From the NCBI GenBank assembly GCA_025356275.1, contig JANXUK010000132.1:33733-97732 (forward strand): 64,000 nt of DNA, read 5' to 3'. Below are positions 1 to 12,168 of the stretch, one piece after another. Within the stretch, counting starts at the first letter, position 1. Each line of letters begins with the position of its first letter. This stretch comes from Sphingomonadales bacterium. GTDB lineage: Bacteria; Pseudomonadota; Alphaproteobacteria; Sphingomonadales; Sphingomonadaceae. Under the pieces are notes generated by a model, which was not told where the DNA came from, did not search any database, and worked only from the letters and a program-made list of their open reading frames with translations. The translations under genes and the position numbers were made by a program.

Positions 1-737
1 ATCCCCGCCACGCGCATGTCGTCCATCACCTGATGCACCTCCAGCCGCTGCTCACCCAGCCCCAGCATCACGCCAGACTTGGTAAAGATCAACGGATTGT
101 GCCGCTTCACCTCCTCCAGCAGACGTAGCGATGCGTAATAGCGCGCGCCGGGGCGGATGGTGGGATAAAGGCGCGGCACCGTCTCCAGATTGTGGTTATA
201 GACATCGGGCCCGGCGGCCACGATGGCCTCTACCGCCGCCAGCATCCGACCGCGAAAATCGGGGGTCAGGATCTCTATGGTGGTGCCCGGCGTGGTGCGG
301 CGCAAAGCCTGGATCACTTTGACGAATTGCCCCGCGCCGCCATCCGGCAGATCGTCACGGTCGACCGAGGTGATGACGATATGTTCAAGGCCAAGCTTGG
401 CGGCGGCCTGCGCCACATGCTCGGGCTCATCCCGGTCGACCGCGCGCGGCATGCCGGTCTTGACGTTGCAGAAGGCGCAGGCGCGCGTGCAGACATCGCC
501 CAGGATCATCACCGTGGCGTGCTTTTTGCTCCAGCATTCGCCGATATTGGGGCACGCCGCCTCCTCGCACACGGTGTTCAGCCCCAGTCCGCGCATCAGA
601 TCGCGGGTGGCGCCGAATTCCTTGCTGGTCGGCGCCTTGACGCGGATCCACTCGGGCTTGCGCTGGCGGGCGGGCTGATCGGGCGTGGCAATGGGGGAGA
701 GGTCGTTCATCGCCGCCAGATAGGATTTTTTGCGCAT
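1..737 (-). CDS. lipA: Lipoyl synthase LipA, 3' end outside window
   Basis: Radical-SAM enzyme that inserts two sulfur atoms into octanoyl groups on lipoyl domains, here probably those of the PDH subunits encoded 8-16 kb away. Translating the minus strand from the ATG at 735-737 gives a product starting [15 protein letters not shown]. It carries the LipA-specific N-terminal cluster ligands ([12 protein letters not shown], the CX4CX5C auxiliary cluster) followed by the radical-SAM triad CTRACAFC (CX3CX2C). Downstream come conserved LipA stretches such as [14 protein letters not shown] and [11 protein letters not shown]. About 245 codons are visible of a usual 300-330, and the frame is still open at base 1. 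The gene is divergent from the carbonic anhydrase, with a 57-base gap between starts. Identification is secure; no strong ribosome binding site is visible. Confidence 0.95.
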   Translation of the reverse strand, partial: MRKKSYLAAMNDLSPIATPDQPARQRKPEWIRVKAPTSKEFGATRDLMRGLGLNTVCEEAACPNIGECWSKKHATVMILGDVCTRACAFCNVKTGMPRAVDRDEPEHVAQAAAKLGLEHIVITSVDRDDLPDGGAGQFVKVIQALRRTTPGTTIEILTPDFRGRMLAAVEAIVAAGPDVYNHNLETVPRLYPTIRPGARYYASLRLLEEVKRHNPLIFTKSGVMLGLGEQRLEVHQVMDDMRVAG

Positions 738-794
738 CGCTGCCAGAGGCAATGTCGCTTGCGCTTCGCGGGCCGGGGCGGCAAGAAGCGTCGC

Positions 795-1442
795 ATGACC
801 GACATTGCCCCCCTTGACCAGCTTATCGCCGGATACCGCCGCTTTCGCGCGACCGGATGGACGCCGCGCCGCGAAGCCTGGGCCGCCTTGCGCGAAGGTC
901 AGCAACCGCAGGTGATGGTGATCGCCTGTTCGGACAGCCGGGTCGATCCCGCGCAGATCTTCGACGTCGATCCGGGCGAGATTTTCGTGGTCCGCAATGT
1001 TGCGGCCTTGGTCCCGCCGTTCGAGACGACGCCGGGCTACCATGGCGTCTCCGCTGCGCTGGAATTCGCGGTGCAGGTGCTGAAAGTGCGCGAGATTATC
1101 GTGCTGGGCCACGGCATGTGCGGCGGCTGCAAGGCGGCGCTGAGCCGGGAAATGCATGGCGCCATCCCCGGCGAGGGCGGCTTTATCGCCAACTGGATCG
1201 GGCTGCTCGATCCCGCGAGAGGCCCGGTGGTCGCAGCGCATGGCACCACCGGGCGGGTGGCGGAACGCGCGATGGAGCTGGCCGGGGTCTGCGTCAGCCT
1301 GGAAAATCTGCGCAGCTTTCCCTGTATCCGCCAAGGCGAGCGCGAAGGCGAACTGACATTGCGCGGCGCATTTTTCGCGATTTCGGACGGCGTGCTGCAC
1401 CTGCTTGACGAGGCGAGCGGGGTGTTCAACCCCGTCGATTGA
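795..1442 (+). CDS. Beta-class carbonic anhydrase
   Basis: Cytosolic zinc enzyme interconverting CO2 and bicarbonate. The 215-residue product starts [17 protein letters not shown]. It has the beta-class zinc ligand motif ACSDSRVDP (Cys plus the Asp-Arg pair) and the second metal site HGMCGGC, with [11 protein letters not shown] between them. Length fits the family (200-230). The frame stays open far upstream of 795, but that extension has no family similarity and overlaps lipA on the other strand, so the ATG at 795 is the start; AAGAAG lies 8-13 bases before it. Alone in its transcription unit. Which physiological role it serves (bicarbonate for carboxylases or pH) cannot be read from the context. 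Confidence 0.95.
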   Translation: MTDIAPLDQLIAGYRRFRATGWTPRREAWAALREGQQPQVMVIACSDSRVDPAQIFDVDPGEIFVVRNVAALVPPFETTPGYHGVSAALEFAVQVLKVREIIVLGHGMCGGCKAALSREMHGAIPGEGGFIANWIGLLDPARGPVVAAHGTTGRVAERAMELAGVCVSLENLRSFPCIRQGEREGELTLRGAFFAISDGVLHLLDEASGVFNPVD

Positions 1443-1499
1443 TGCAGACGGCGGGGCAGTGGTTTCCCGCCGCCCCGCCGTATCCTAGTTGGCTGGCGA

Positions 1500-2843
1500 T
1501 TACTTGGCCGGCGCGGATGCGGGCGCCGGTGCCGCCTTCTGGGCCGTATAGATCGACCACAGCCGGGCCAGCGGTGCGCGCGCGCCAGTCACCTTGGCAA
1601 AGCTCGCCTGAGCGCCGGCATAATCGCCCATGTCCGACTGGGCGATGCCGAGGCGGGTGTAGATCAGCGGCTGGTTTGCGCCTGCTTTGGGCAGCGCTAA
1701 TCCGTATAGCGCGATGGCCTTTGCACTCTCGCCATAGCTGAGGAAGGCATCGGCGGCGCCGGTGGTGATGATCGCGCTGGCGCTGGACAGGCTGGCGTCA
1801 CGCTCCAGCGACGGCAACGAGGCGCGATCCGACGGCAGGCGCTTGATGGCGGTGGCATTGGCCTCGCCGATATAGGTGTTGCTCAGGCTGAGTTTGCCCG
1901 AGGCGACCCCGGCATCGATCACGCCCTTGACCTCGGCAGGGAACCGGCGGGCATCGGCGATTTCGATATATTCAGCGTAATCGCGCTCCTCGGTGTAGGA
2001 ATTGGTGCGCGCCATCAGCCGCATCAGATCAAGCTCCTCGGAAAGCGGATAATGCGCAATCAGGCGCAAAGTATCGATCGCGCCGGCCCAATTCTTGGAG
2101 CTGGGATAGTATTGCACCAGTTGCGCGGCATAGCTGGCGGCCAGATCGGGCAGCTTGGCCTTGTAAGCCACACCCAGCCCGCGCCCGTACCAACCTTCGG
2201 GAACGACGACCCCGCCGGCTCTGCGCGCATCGATCGCGGCCTGGAGCGCGGCGAGGCCATCAGCACTGTGGCCGTCCAAGAAATCGACCTCGGCCAGCGT
2301 CGCATTGGGATCATTCTCGTGATAGCCGCCGGCGATCGACGTCTGGAGCGACGTGCGCGCCGCAGCGTATTCATTCGCTTGAAACTGAAACTGGCCCAGG
2401 AAGAAATACAGCCGCGCGGTATTTTCGGGGCCGGCCTTGCCCGAATCGATCATCGCCTGCACGCCCCGGCGTTGCAGCGCGACATCCTTGGTCATGCCGC
2501 CCAATTGCACCGCAAACTGGCCCGACAGCATGTGATCATCGGGCGTCGTCGCCGCGGCAAACACCGCGTCGACCTGCGCCTGCAATGCGGCGGTGGCGGG
2601 GGCATCCAGCGTCTTGCCCTTGGCAGCGGCCAAAGCGGTTTGCAACGGTCCGGCAGCGGCGATGAACGGCTTGGAATAATTGGGCTTTACCGGCGCGGGG
2701 ATAGGCGCGGCCATGGCCGGGCTGTCGAACATCGCCGCCCCGCCCAGCCCCATGCCGGCAATTGCCAGAGCTGCGGCCAAGGCGGCGGCAGGGCGGCGGT
2801 GCGAAGTGTGCAGCGCGCGAACGCGCAGGCTGGTGCGGATCAT
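1500..2843 (-). CDS. Secreted TPR-like protein of unknown function
   Basis: A 447-residue protein of unknown function. The ATG at 2841-2843 is preceded by a clear GAGGAG site. The N-terminus has a basic stretch, then a long Ala/Leu-rich hydrophobic segment (about residues 18-45) ending in SPAMAAPIPAP, a likely signal peptidase I site, so the mature protein should be periplasmic. The body is helical and alanine-rich with spaced Tyr/Leu/Ala patterns (for example ARLYFFLGQFQFQANEYAAARTSL and LIYTRLGIAQSDMGDYAGAQASF) that look like degenerate tetratricopeptide repeats. The C-terminus is Pro/Ala-rich (KAAPAPASAPAK). It stands alone between the carbonic anhydrase (convergent) and gyrA (divergent). 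A scaffold or cell-envelope role is only inferred from the fold. Confidence 0.8.
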   Translation of the reverse strand: MIRTSLRVRALHTSHRRPAAALAAALAIAGMGLGGAAMFDSPAMAAPIPAPVKPNYSKPFIAAAGPLQTALAAAKGKTLDAPATAALQAQVDAVFAAATTPDDHMLSGQFAVQLGGMTKDVALQRRGVQAMIDSGKAGPENTARLYFFLGQFQFQANEYAAARTSLQTSIAGGYHENDPNATLAEVDFLDGHSADGLAALQAAIDARRAGGVVVPEGWYGRGLGVAYKAKLPDLAASYAAQLVQYYPSSKNWAGAIDTLRLIAHYPLSEELDLMRLMARTNSYTEERDYAEYIEIADARRFPAEVKGVIDAGVASGKLSLSNTYIGEANATAIKRLPSDRASLPSLERDASLSSASAIITTGAADAFLSYGESAKAIALYGLALPKAGANQPLIYTRLGIAQSDMGDYAGAQASFAKVTGARAPLARLWSIYTAQKAAPAPASAPAK

Positions 2844-3334
2844 CAAGTCAACTCCTCTGCATGGGCACTGCTGGCCCAAGTGCCGCGCGCCCAAAATTCC
2901 CAAAATCCCAATTTCTCAATTTTACCGCTCTGCTAGTGCCGATGTGACAGCGGTTTGGCAATGCGGTTTTGCCGATGCGGGCCGGCCGGTGAACGGCGTT
3001 TGAACGGCGTGTTCCGCGCGCAAGCGTCATCGCGCGCATCCTTGTGGACGACCCCCTGCCGCGCCCACGCCGCGGGTGGGTAGCGGGGGCTTTGGGCTGG
3101 CCTTTGCAGCACGCATGCCCTAGTGGTCCGATTCTGACATTCGATACCGCTTGAGGCCAAGTTGCGCTCGAATGTCAGAATCTTTTCGGACCACTAGAAG
3201 ATTTTGATTCTAGTAGATTTTACGATTTTGACATTTGCAGACCCATCCCAACCGCAAGGGGATGCAAATGTCAAAATCAATCCACTAGGGTGGAACCGCA
3301 CCCCTTCCCCCGGCAAAAGATAAGAAAACAGCGC
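2844..3334. other. Intergenic region between TPR gene and gyrA
   Basis: 491 bases with no gene. Bases 2844-3119 should carry the promoter of the divergent TPR gene; I see no convincing small ORF or RNA there. Bases 3120-3288 are a paired-hairpin repeat, listed separately. Bases 3289-3334 are the remaining leader before the gyrA start. Confidence 0.6.
3120..3288. repeat. Paired-hairpin repeat, copy A (divergent copy)
   Basis: Two adjacent palindromes. The first (3120-3197) begins CTAGTGGTCCG and ends CGGACCACTAG, with an inner stem ATTCTGACATTCGA / TCGAATGTCAGAAT. The second (3210-3288) begins CTAGTAGATTTTACG and ends AATCCACTAG, with inner stem GATTTTGACATTTGCA / TGCAAATGTCAAAATC. A 12-base AT-rich spacer separates them. 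The same plan is found at 11607-11776 and 35145-35316. This copy is the most diverged: its first hairpin differs in the apex and outer arm. It stops 46 bases before the GTG proposed as the gyrA start, so it may be transcribed in the gyrA leader. Confidence 0.85.
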
Positions 3335-6084
<2,750 letters not shown>

Positions 6085-6088
<4 letters not shown>

Positions 6089-6474
6089 GCGCCGCATACT
6101 TGCGGAGCGCGGCAGGGGCATTCCCCCGCATCGCGTGGAAAGTACTGACGGAGCCGCAAATGGCGGAGTTTTTGGACACCGGGCATTTCGCTGGCGCTCC
6201 AGTCGATCTCGCCGATGGCTACATCCACCTGTCCGCCGCCGAGCAACTAGCAGGCACGCTGGACAGGCATTTTGCCGGGCAGGAGGCGCTGCATCTGGTC
6301 GCAGTCGATCTGGCGGCGCTGGGCGATGCGGTGCGGTGGGAGGTTTCGCGCGGCAGCGATATGTTCCCGCACCTCTATGCCGCGCTGCCACGGCACGCGG
6401 TGCGCGGCCATGGGCCGGTGTCGCGCGAGGCGGATGGGGCGTTGGTCCTGCCGGCCATCGCCGCGCTCGCCTGA
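6085..6474 (+). CDS. DUF952 domain protein
   Basis: A 129-residue protein of the DUF952 family, small cytosolic proteins of unknown biochemical role whose fold is related to ADP-ribosyltransferases. Supporting stretches are [14 protein letters not shown] (the conserved IHxSxxxQ) and the later [16 protein letters not shown] and FPHLYAALP blocks. The ATG overlaps the gyrA stop (ATGA), so it is translationally coupled to gyrA. trmFO follows 23 bases later on the same strand. Coupling to gyrA is a feature of location; no functional link is known. Confidence 0.85.
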
Positions 6475-6497
6475 GACCCCCGCATGTGAGATCGGGC

Positions 6498-7847
6498 ATG
6501 GCGCATGACATCCATATCATCGGCGGCGGCCTGGCCGGATGCGAGGCCGCGTGGCAACTGGCGCGGCGCGGCATCAGCGTCCGCCTGTCCGAGATGCGCG
6601 GCGGCACCCCCGGCGAACGCAGCGCCGCGCATCAGGGCGACGGGCTGGCCGAAATGGTCTGCTCCAACAGCCTGCGTTCCGACGATGACACCGCCAATGC
6701 GGTCGGCCTGCTACACCATGAGATGCGGGAGCTGGATTCGCTGGTGATGGCGGCGGCGGATAGCGCGCGGGTCCCGGCGGGATCGGCGCTGGCAGTGGAC
6801 CGCGATGTGTTCTCGCACCTGATCGAGAGCCGTTTGACCAGCCTGCCCTCGCTGACCGTGGTGCGCGAGCGGATCGATACTCTTCCCACCGCCGGCCTGA
6901 CCATCATCGCCACCGGGCCGCTGACCGCAGAGGCCCTGACCAGCAGCATCGGCGCGGCGACCGGCGCCGATGCCCTCGCGTTTTTCGATGCCATCGCACC
7001 CATCGTCCACCATGACAGCGTCGATATGGACATCTGCTGGATGGCCTCGCGATGGGACAAGGGCGAGACCAGGGATTACATCAATTGCCCGATGGACAAG
7101 GCGCAATATCTCGCCTTCCATCAGGGGCTGCTCGACGGCGAAAAGACCGCTTTCCGCGAATGGGAGAGCAGCACACCCTATTTCGACGGTTGCATGCCAA
7201 TCGAGGTGATGGCCGAACGCGGCCTCGACACCTTGCGGTTTGGCCCGATGAAACCTGTAGGCCTCGACGATCCGCGCACGGGGCGCTGGCCACATGCGGT
7301 GGTGCAGCTGCGTCAGGATAACAAGCTGGGCACGCTATGGAACATGGTCGGGTTTCAGACCAAGCTCAAGCATGCCGATCAGGTGCGATTGTTCCGCACG
7401 ATACCGGGGCTGGCGGGGGCCGAATTTGCGCGGCTCGGCGGGCTGCATCGCAATACGTTCCTCAATTCGCCGACCTTGCTGGACCGGCAATTGCGTCTGA
7501 AATCTGCGCCGCATATCCGCTTTGCCGGGCAGATCACCGGCTGCGAGGGCTATGTCGAAAGCGCGGCCGTGGGGCTTATGGCCGGGCTGATGGCGGCGGG
7601 CGAGTTGGGTGGGCGGGCTTGGCAGGCGCCGCCGCGCACCACGGCGCTGGGCGCGTTGCTGGCGCATATCACCGGCGATGCCGAGGCCGAGACCTATCAG
7701 CCGATGAACGTCAATTTCGGCCTGTTCCCCCCGGTCGGCCCGTTCACGGAAAGCGGGCGCAAGATGAAGAAGCCCGACCGCAAGCTGGCCTACACAACCC
7801 GCGCCAAGGCTGACCTAGGTGCCTGGCTCCCCCTCGTCGCCGTCTGA
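6498..7847 (+). CDS. trmFO: tRNA (uracil-5-)-methyltransferase TrmFO, folate/FAD-dependent
   Basis: Forms 5-methyluridine at position 54 in the T-loop of tRNA using methylenetetrahydrofolate and FADH2. The 449-residue product opens with the FAD-binding dinucleotide fold [17 protein letters not shown]. It contains TrmFO signatures [38 protein letters not shown] and the C-terminal second FAD contact [16 protein letters not shown]. Length matches the family (430-460). The frame is open far upstream inside gyrA and DUF952, but the ATG at 6498 begins the FAD fold directly. The last 33 bases overlap the 3' end of the convergent EF-hand gene. Confidence 0.96.
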   Translation: MAHDIHIIGGGLAGCEAAWQLARRGISVRLSEMRGGTPGERSAAHQGDGLAEMVCSNSLRSDDDTANAVGLLHHEMRELDSLVMAAADSARVPAGSALAVDRDVFSHLIESRLTSLPSLTVVRERIDTLPTAGLTIIATGPLTAEALTSSIGAATGADALAFFDAIAPIVHHDSVDMDICWMASRWDKGETRDYINCPMDKAQYLAFHQGLLDGEKTAFREWESSTPYFDGCMPIEVMAERGLDTLRFGPMKPVGLDDPRTGRWPHAVVQLRQDNKLGTLWNMVGFQTKLKHADQVRLFRTIPGLAGAEFARLGGLHRNTFLNSPTLLDRQLRLKSAPHIRFAGQITGCEGYVESAAVGLMAGLMAAGELGGRAWQAPPRTTALGALLAHITGDAEAETYQPMNVNFGLFPPVGPFTESGRKMKKPDRKLAYTTRAKADLGAWLPLVAV

Positions 7848-8366
7848 GGCCAGGGCGCCCTTGGCGCGATGATCGATTGCGGCATGGTCCGGCCCGCAGC
7901 CCGGTTTGCGCGGTTTCTTGGGGTGTGCGGCCTGATAAGCATCGAATTCGTCGCGGGTGATGATGCCATCGCCGTTGCGGTCCATTTCGCCGAAGCGGTC
8001 CGAGGTCTTGACCGCCCATTCCTCAAAACTCAGCAGATTGTCGTGGTTGGTGTCCAACTTCTGGAAAGCCTTGACCCGCGTGGACAGCATCTCGTTGCGG
8101 CTGATCCGGCCATCGCGGTTCTTGTCATAACGGTTGAAGCGTTTTTGCTCGTCGCTCTGGACCGATTTGGCGGCCCCGGGCAGCGTAGCACCGCGCCCAT
8201 GCGCATCGGCGGTGGGCAGGGTGATCGGCGCGTCATTGGCCGGGCCGGTCGCGGAGATATCGGGCGGCGGCACTCCGCGCGCCAGCTCGGCCCGGCCCTG
8301 CCACCAGAAAATCCCCGCCGAAACCAGCAACAGCGCCGCCAGCGCCCCGACCATGATCCGATTCAT
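7815..8366 (-). CDS. Membrane-anchored or secreted EF-hand protein
   Basis: A 183-residue protein with three canonical EF-hand calcium loops: [24 protein letters not shown] and [12 protein letters not shown]. The N-terminus [22 protein letters not shown] is a hydrophobic segment, an uncleaved anchor or signal peptide, so the calcium sites should face the periplasm. The C-terminal 40 residues are Lys/Pro and Asp-rich without a recognised domain. Function is unknown beyond likely calcium binding. Its 3' end overlaps trmFO tail to tail by 33 bases, which means its last 10 codons are also coding on the other strand. Confidence 0.82.
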   Translation of the reverse strand: MNRIMVGALAALLLVSAGIFWWQGRAELARGVPPPDISATGPANDAPITLPTADAHGRGATLPGAAKSVQSDEQKRFNRYDKNRDGRISRNEMLSTRVKAFQKLDTNHDNLLSFEEWAVKTSDRFGEMDRNGDGIITRDEFDAYQAAHPKKPRKPGCGPDHAAIDHRAKGALASDGDEGEPGT

Positions 8367-8415
8367 CGCGCCATTCCCTCCGTCTTGCGGGGAATGTAGC
8401 GCCTCGTAACTTTGC

Positions 8416-9003
8416 TTAGAAGCCGGTAATCCCCAGCCGCATCGCGGTGGCCAGCGCGGCGATGCCGTGGCGCGTGGGGTGCTGCGCGAGGCCGTGCAGG
8501 ACGGTCAGCGGCCGCATGACGCCCGGCTGCCTTATGGTGCGCGCCAGCTCGGGGGCTTGACCAAAATCGGCAAGGCTCCAGTATTCGCCCATCTGCCGCG
8601 CCGAATCCGCCGCGCAGGCCGCGCCCAGATGGAGCGCCAGTGCCGCAAACGCATCCCCCCGCGCCGCCGCCAAAGCAGCCGCATCCTCGTTCATCAACAA
8701 CGCTTCCCAGCCATCGACCAACGCGCCGAGCGCCTGATGCGCGCCCCGCCAAGCGGCCAATTGCGCCAGCAGCGGCTCACCCTTTGGCCACCGCGCCGCA
8801 TCCTCCCCCAGACGGTCGCGCCACCATGCCAGCTTGATCTGCGCCAACAGCGGCTCATGCGCCGTCCGCACCACACCCCCAAGCCGCGTATCCAGCGCCA
8901 GCAGCGCCAGCCACGCCGCCCGCGCCCGCGCTGGCGCATAGGCCAGCGCCAGCCGCTGCACCGGGGGCAGCGCATCGACCAACATCGGATCGTAAGGCGT
9001 CAC
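8416..9003 (-). CDS. Squalene/phytoene synthase-like protein
   Basis: About 195 residues of the short squalene/phytoene synthase-related family. The best signature is [11 protein letters not shown], with an aligned N-terminal [20 protein letters not shown] helix. The classical catalytic DXXXD pairs of true prenyl synthases are not evident, so it may be a non-catalytic relative (as NDUFAF6 is in mitochondria), or a divergent enzyme. The GTG at 9001-9003 overlaps the pdhB stop (GTGA), indicating coupling to pdhA-pdhB; a GTG at 9018 or an ATG at 8985 are alternatives. Function is not assigned. Confidence 0.7.
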   Translation of the reverse strand: MTPYDPMLVDALPPVQRLALAYAPARARAAWLALLALDTRLGGVVRTAHEPLLAQIKLAWWRDRLGEDAARWPKGEPLLAQLAAWRGAHQALGALVDGWEALLMNEDAAALAAARGDAFAALALHLGAACAADSARQMGEYWSLADFGQAPELARTIRQPGVMRPLTVLHGLAQHPTRHGIAALATAMRLGITGF

Positions 9004-10364
9004 GCCTTGCGGGGACACACCTTGCGCACCGTCTCGGCAATCCGGGCGGCGTCGATCAACGCGATTTTCTCCAGATTGGCGGCATAGGGCAGCGGCACAT
9101 CCTCGTTGCAGACGCGCAGCACCGGGGCATCGAGGTCATCGAACCCCTGCTCCATGCACAAAGCCACGATCTCTGACGCGATCGAGCAGGTCGGCCAGCC
9201 TTCCTCGGCCACGACCATACGGTTGGTCTTGGCCAGGCTGGTCAGCACCGCCGCGCGGTCCAGCGGGCGCAACGTGCGCAAATCGATAACCTCGGCCTCT
9301 ATGCCTTCCTCGGCCAGCACCTTCGCCGCCTCCAGCGCCATGCCGACGCCGATCGAATAGGTGACGATGGTGACATCGCTGCCCTCGCGCATGATCCGCG
9401 CCTTGCCGATCGGGATGATGTGATCGTCCATCTCGGGCAGTTCGAAGCTGCGACCATAGACCAGCTCGTTTTCGAGGAATACCACCGGATCCTCCGAACG
9501 AATCGCCGATTTGAGCAGGCCTTTGGCATCCGACGCATCATAGGGCGCAATCACCACCAGCCCCGGCACGGACGCATACCACGGCGCATAATTCTGGCTG
9601 TGCTGCGCGCCCACCCGCGTGGCGGCGCCGTTGGGGCCGCGAAACACCACAGGACAGCGCATCTGGCCGCCCGACATGTAATTGGTCTTGGCGGCGGAAT
9701 TGATGATGTGATCAATCGCCTGCATCGCAAAGTTGAAGGTCATGAATTCAACGATGGGCCTGAGCCCGCCCATCGCCGCGCCAGTGCCGATGCCGGCAAA
9801 GCCATATTCGGTGATCGGCGTATCGATGACACGTTTGGGGCCGAATTCCTCTAGCAAGCCCTGCGTGACCTTATAGGCGCCCTGATATTCGGCCACCTCC
9901 TCACCCATGACGAAGACGCGCGAATCGCGGCGCATTTCCTCGGCCATGGCGTCGCGCAAAGCCTCACGGACAGTGACGGTTTTCATGTTAGAGCCGGGGG
10001 CGGGTTTGGAGGCAGGAGCCGGCTTGGCTTCGGGCTTGACCTCAGTGGCGGGCGCTTTCCGGGGCGCGGGCGCAGATGCGGGCTTTGCCGGTCCCGACGC
10101 GGGGGCCGGCACCGAAACGCCCTCATCCCCGGTCAGCGTGGCGATCACGGTGCCCACCTTGACCCCCTCGGAGCCCTCGGCGATCAGGATCTTGCCAATA
10201 GTCCCTTCGTCCACCGCCTCGAATTCCATCGTCGCCTTATCTGTCTCGATCTCGGCCAGGATGTCGCCCGATTTGACCGCATCGCCCTCCTTGACGAGCC
10301 AGCGCGCCAGGGTGCCCTCCTCCATCGTGGGTGAGAGCGCGGGCATCTTTAGTTCCAGCGCCAT
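9000..10364 (-). CDS. pdhB: Pyruvate dehydrogenase E1 beta subunit with N-terminal lipoyl domain
   Basis: Beta subunit of the thiamine-diphosphate-dependent E1 component that decarboxylates pyruvate and acylates lipoyl groups. The 454-residue product starts with a complete lipoyl domain (residues 1-80, lipoylated Lys43 in [12 protein letters not shown]). A Pro/Ala/Lys linker (residues 88-125) follows, then a full E1 beta fold: [59 protein letters not shown]. Most bacterial E1 beta subunits lack the lipoyl domain; the fusion is known from Zymomonas and relatives. The start ATG overlaps the pdhA stop by one base (TGATG), so the subunits are translationally coupled. Confidence 0.97.
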   Translation of the reverse strand: MALELKMPALSPTMEEGTLARWLVKEGDAVKSGDILAEIETDKATMEFEAVDEGTIGKILIAEGSEGVKVGTVIATLTGDEGVSVPAPASGPAKPASAPAPRKAPATEVKPEAKPAPASKPAPGSNMKTVTVREALRDAMAEEMRRDSRVFVMGEEVAEYQGAYKVTQGLLEEFGPKRVIDTPITEYGFAGIGTGAAMGGLRPIVEFMTFNFAMQAIDHIINSAAKTNYMSGGQMRCPVVFRGPNGAATRVGAQHSQNYAPWYASVPGLVVIAPYDASDAKGLLKSAIRSEDPVVFLENELVYGRSFELPEMDDHIIPIGKARIMREGSDVTIVTYSIGVGMALEAAKVLAEEGIEAEVIDLRTLRPLDRAAVLTSLAKTNRMVVAEEGWPTCSIASEIVALCMEQGFDDLDAPVLRVCNEDVPLPYAANLEKIALIDAARIAETVRKVCPRKA

Positions 10365-11437
10365 CAGTAGCTCTCCACCAGCACGTCGGTATACAATTCC
10401 GGCGGCGCCGGTTCGGGCGAGTTCTCGGCGAAATCGGCGGCGGCGGAGACGGTTGCGCGGATGCGCTTGTCGATGTCTTTCAACGCATCCTCGCTCATCC
10501 CGCGCTTCATCAGCTCGTCGCGCGCATGGTCGATGGGGTCATGCTTGTCGCGCATTTCCTGAACCTCCTCGCGGCTGCGGTACTTCGCCGGGTCGGACAT
10601 CGAATGCCCGCGATAGCGATAAGTGTTGAGCTCCAGCAGCACCGGGCCATTGCCGGCGCGCACATATTCCACCGCGACATTGGCGGCGGCGCGCACTTCC
10701 AGCACGTCCATGCCGTTGACCGGCATCCCCGGTATGCGAAACGCCGCGCCGCGCCGATAGAAATGCGTCTCCGCCGAGGAGCGCTTGACCGCAGTGCCCA
10801 TCGCATAACCATTGTTCTCGATCACGAAGATGATCGGCAGCTTCCACAGCGCGGCCATGTTGAAGCTTTCATACACCTGACCCTGATTGGCGGCGCCATC
10901 GCCGAAATAGGCCATGCACAGGCCGCCATCCTCGCGATAGCGATGCGCAAAGGCCAGCCCCGCGCCCAGCGAAACCTGCGCGCCGACAATGCCGTGCCCG
11001 CCGTAGAATTTGTGCTCGATGCTGAACATATGCATCGAGCCGCCCTTGCCCTGGCTGATCCCGGCGGCGCGGCCCGTAAGCTCGGCCATGATGACCTTGG
11101 GATCGATGCCATAGGCCAGCATATGGCCGTGATCGCGATAGCCCGTGATTACGCTGTCGCGCGCGCCATCCAGCGCCGATTGCAGGCCGACCGCCACCGC
11201 CTCCTGCCCGATATACAGGTGGCAAAACCCACCGATCAGGCCGAGCCCGTACAATTGCCCGGCACGTTCCTCGAAGCGACGGATCAGCAGCATCTGCTCA
11301 TAGAATTTCAGCAATTCCTCATCGCTGGCGGCATAGCGCGGCTGGGCTGAGTGGGCGATTTGCAGCGCGTCCATCGGGGGGTCATCCGCGACGGGCGTCT
11401 GGATGACGGAGGTGGTGGATTTGCCGGAATTGGCCAA
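10364..11437 (-). CDS. pdhA: Pyruvate dehydrogenase E1 alpha subunit
   Basis: Alpha subunit of E1, carrying the thiamine-diphosphate site. The 357-residue protein contains the ThDP motif [17 protein letters not shown] ending in [10 protein letters not shown], plus [20 protein letters not shown] and the phosphorylation-loop-like [14 protein letters not shown]. The frame starts at a TTG (11435-11437) preceded by GGGGAA at about eight bases. An internal ATG at 11374 would remove 21 poorly conserved residues and cannot be excluded. First gene of pdhA-pdhB-(phytoene-synthase-like). The ftsB gene lies upstream on the same strand with a paired-hairpin repeat between. Confidence 0.96.
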   Translation of the reverse strand: MANSGKSTTSVIQTPVADDPPMDALQIAHSAQPRYAASDEELLKFYEQMLLIRRFEERAGQLYGLGLIGGFCHLYIGQEAVAVGLQSALDGARDSVITGYRDHGHMLAYGIDPKVIMAELTGRAAGISQGKGGSMHMFSIEHKFYGGHGIVGAQVSLGAGLAFAHRYREDGGLCMAYFGDGAANQGQVYESFNMAALWKLPIIFVIENNGYAMGTAVKRSSAETHFYRRGAAFRIPGMPVNGMDVLEVRAAANVAVEYVRAGNGPVLLELNTYRYRGHSMSDPAKYRSREEVQEMRDKHDPIDHARDELMKRGMSEDALKDIDKRIRATVSAAADFAENSPEPAPPELYTDVLVESY

Positions 11438-11606
11438 GCGGAATTCCCCGTAAAGAGCGGCGATGAACCCTCGCTATAGGGCGATGTTCGCGCGGCGGAA
11501 ACAGGGGAATACGAATCTTGGGGCGGTATGGTGCTATTTATAGCGGGCGCCGCTTACGATCATCTCCGAACGGGGGGTAAGCACCCTCAAACACCCCATA
11601 AACGGC

Positions 11607-11776
11607 CTAGTGGTTCGTTTCCGACATTTGCATCCCTTTCGGCAAGGGCAGAGGCAAATGTCGGAAAACATAAGAACCACTAGATACTATATTGTTTCTA
11701 GTGGATTTTATGATTTTGACATTCGAAAGCATCCTTTGCCGCAAGCGGGACTCGAATGTCAAAATCAATCCACTAG
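11607..11776. repeat. Paired-hairpin repeat, copy B
   Basis: Two palindromes of 77 and 79 bases (11607-11683 and 11698-11776), each starting CTAGTGG and ending CCACTAG. They are separated by the AT-rich spacer atactatattgttt. Inner stems are TTTCCGACATTTGC / GCAAATGTCGGAAA and GATTTTGACATTCGA / TCGAATGTCAAAATC. Read in reverse complement, copy C at 35145-35316 is the same element with roughly eight differences by eye. The last CTAG provides the TAG stop of ftsB on the minus strand (11773-11775). It lies between ftsB and pdhA, two genes on the minus strand. Confidence 0.9.
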
Positions 11777-12090
11777 TGCTGCGGCAGCATCAGCACCATT
11801 TCATCGGACCGCACGACGTTGAGATTGCTGCGGAGCAATTGCCCGGTAAGGTCGGCATCGGCGTGGCGCGGATCGAGCAGGCTGACCTGATTGCGCAGCC
11901 GGTCGCGCTGCGCGGTGAGGGTCTGAATCTCCAGCTGACGCTGGGCCAGCCGATGGTGATTCTCCTGCCAGGCGAGCAACCCGCTGGGCCCCGCGACCGC
12001 CACGGCGGCCATCACCATCAGGCAACAGAGCGCGGCGCCTTGCACAAAACCCTCGCGCGCCATTTTGGGAATATGTCTGCTGTTGCGCAT
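11773..12090 (-). CDS. ftsB: Septum formation initiator FtsB (DivIC family)
   Basis: Bitopic membrane protein of the FtsQ-FtsL-FtsB divisome subcomplex. The 105-residue product has a short cytoplasmic N-terminus, one transmembrane helix (about residues 17-42, GAALCCLMVMAAVAVAGPSGLL) and a periplasmic coiled coil (LAQRQLEIQTLTAQRDRLRNQVSLL). The RSDEMVLMLPQH tail then follows, with the conserved DPRHADADL segment before it. In alphaproteobacteria ftsB usually lies just upstream of pdhA, as here. The stop codon (TAG) is formed by the terminal CTAG of the paired-hairpin repeat, so the final residues may have been changed by that insertion. An internal ATG at 12063 (MAREGF) is an alternative start. 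Confidence 0.88.
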   Translation of the reverse strand: MRNSRHIPKMAREGFVQGAALCCLMVMAAVAVAGPSGLLAWQENHHRLAQRQLEIQTLTAQRDRLRNQVSLLDPRHADADLTGQLLRSNLNVVRSDEMVLMLPQH

Positions 12091-12168
12091 GGTGCACAGG
12101 AATCACAAAAACCGTGGCGCTTCAAGCAAATAATCGCGGCTTTGCGTTGAGCCGATGGTTTTGTGCCG

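Noticed and set aside
192-794. Upstream extension of the carbonic anhydrase frame
   Set aside because: This part is antisense to lipA and has no family similarity; the enzyme starts at 795.
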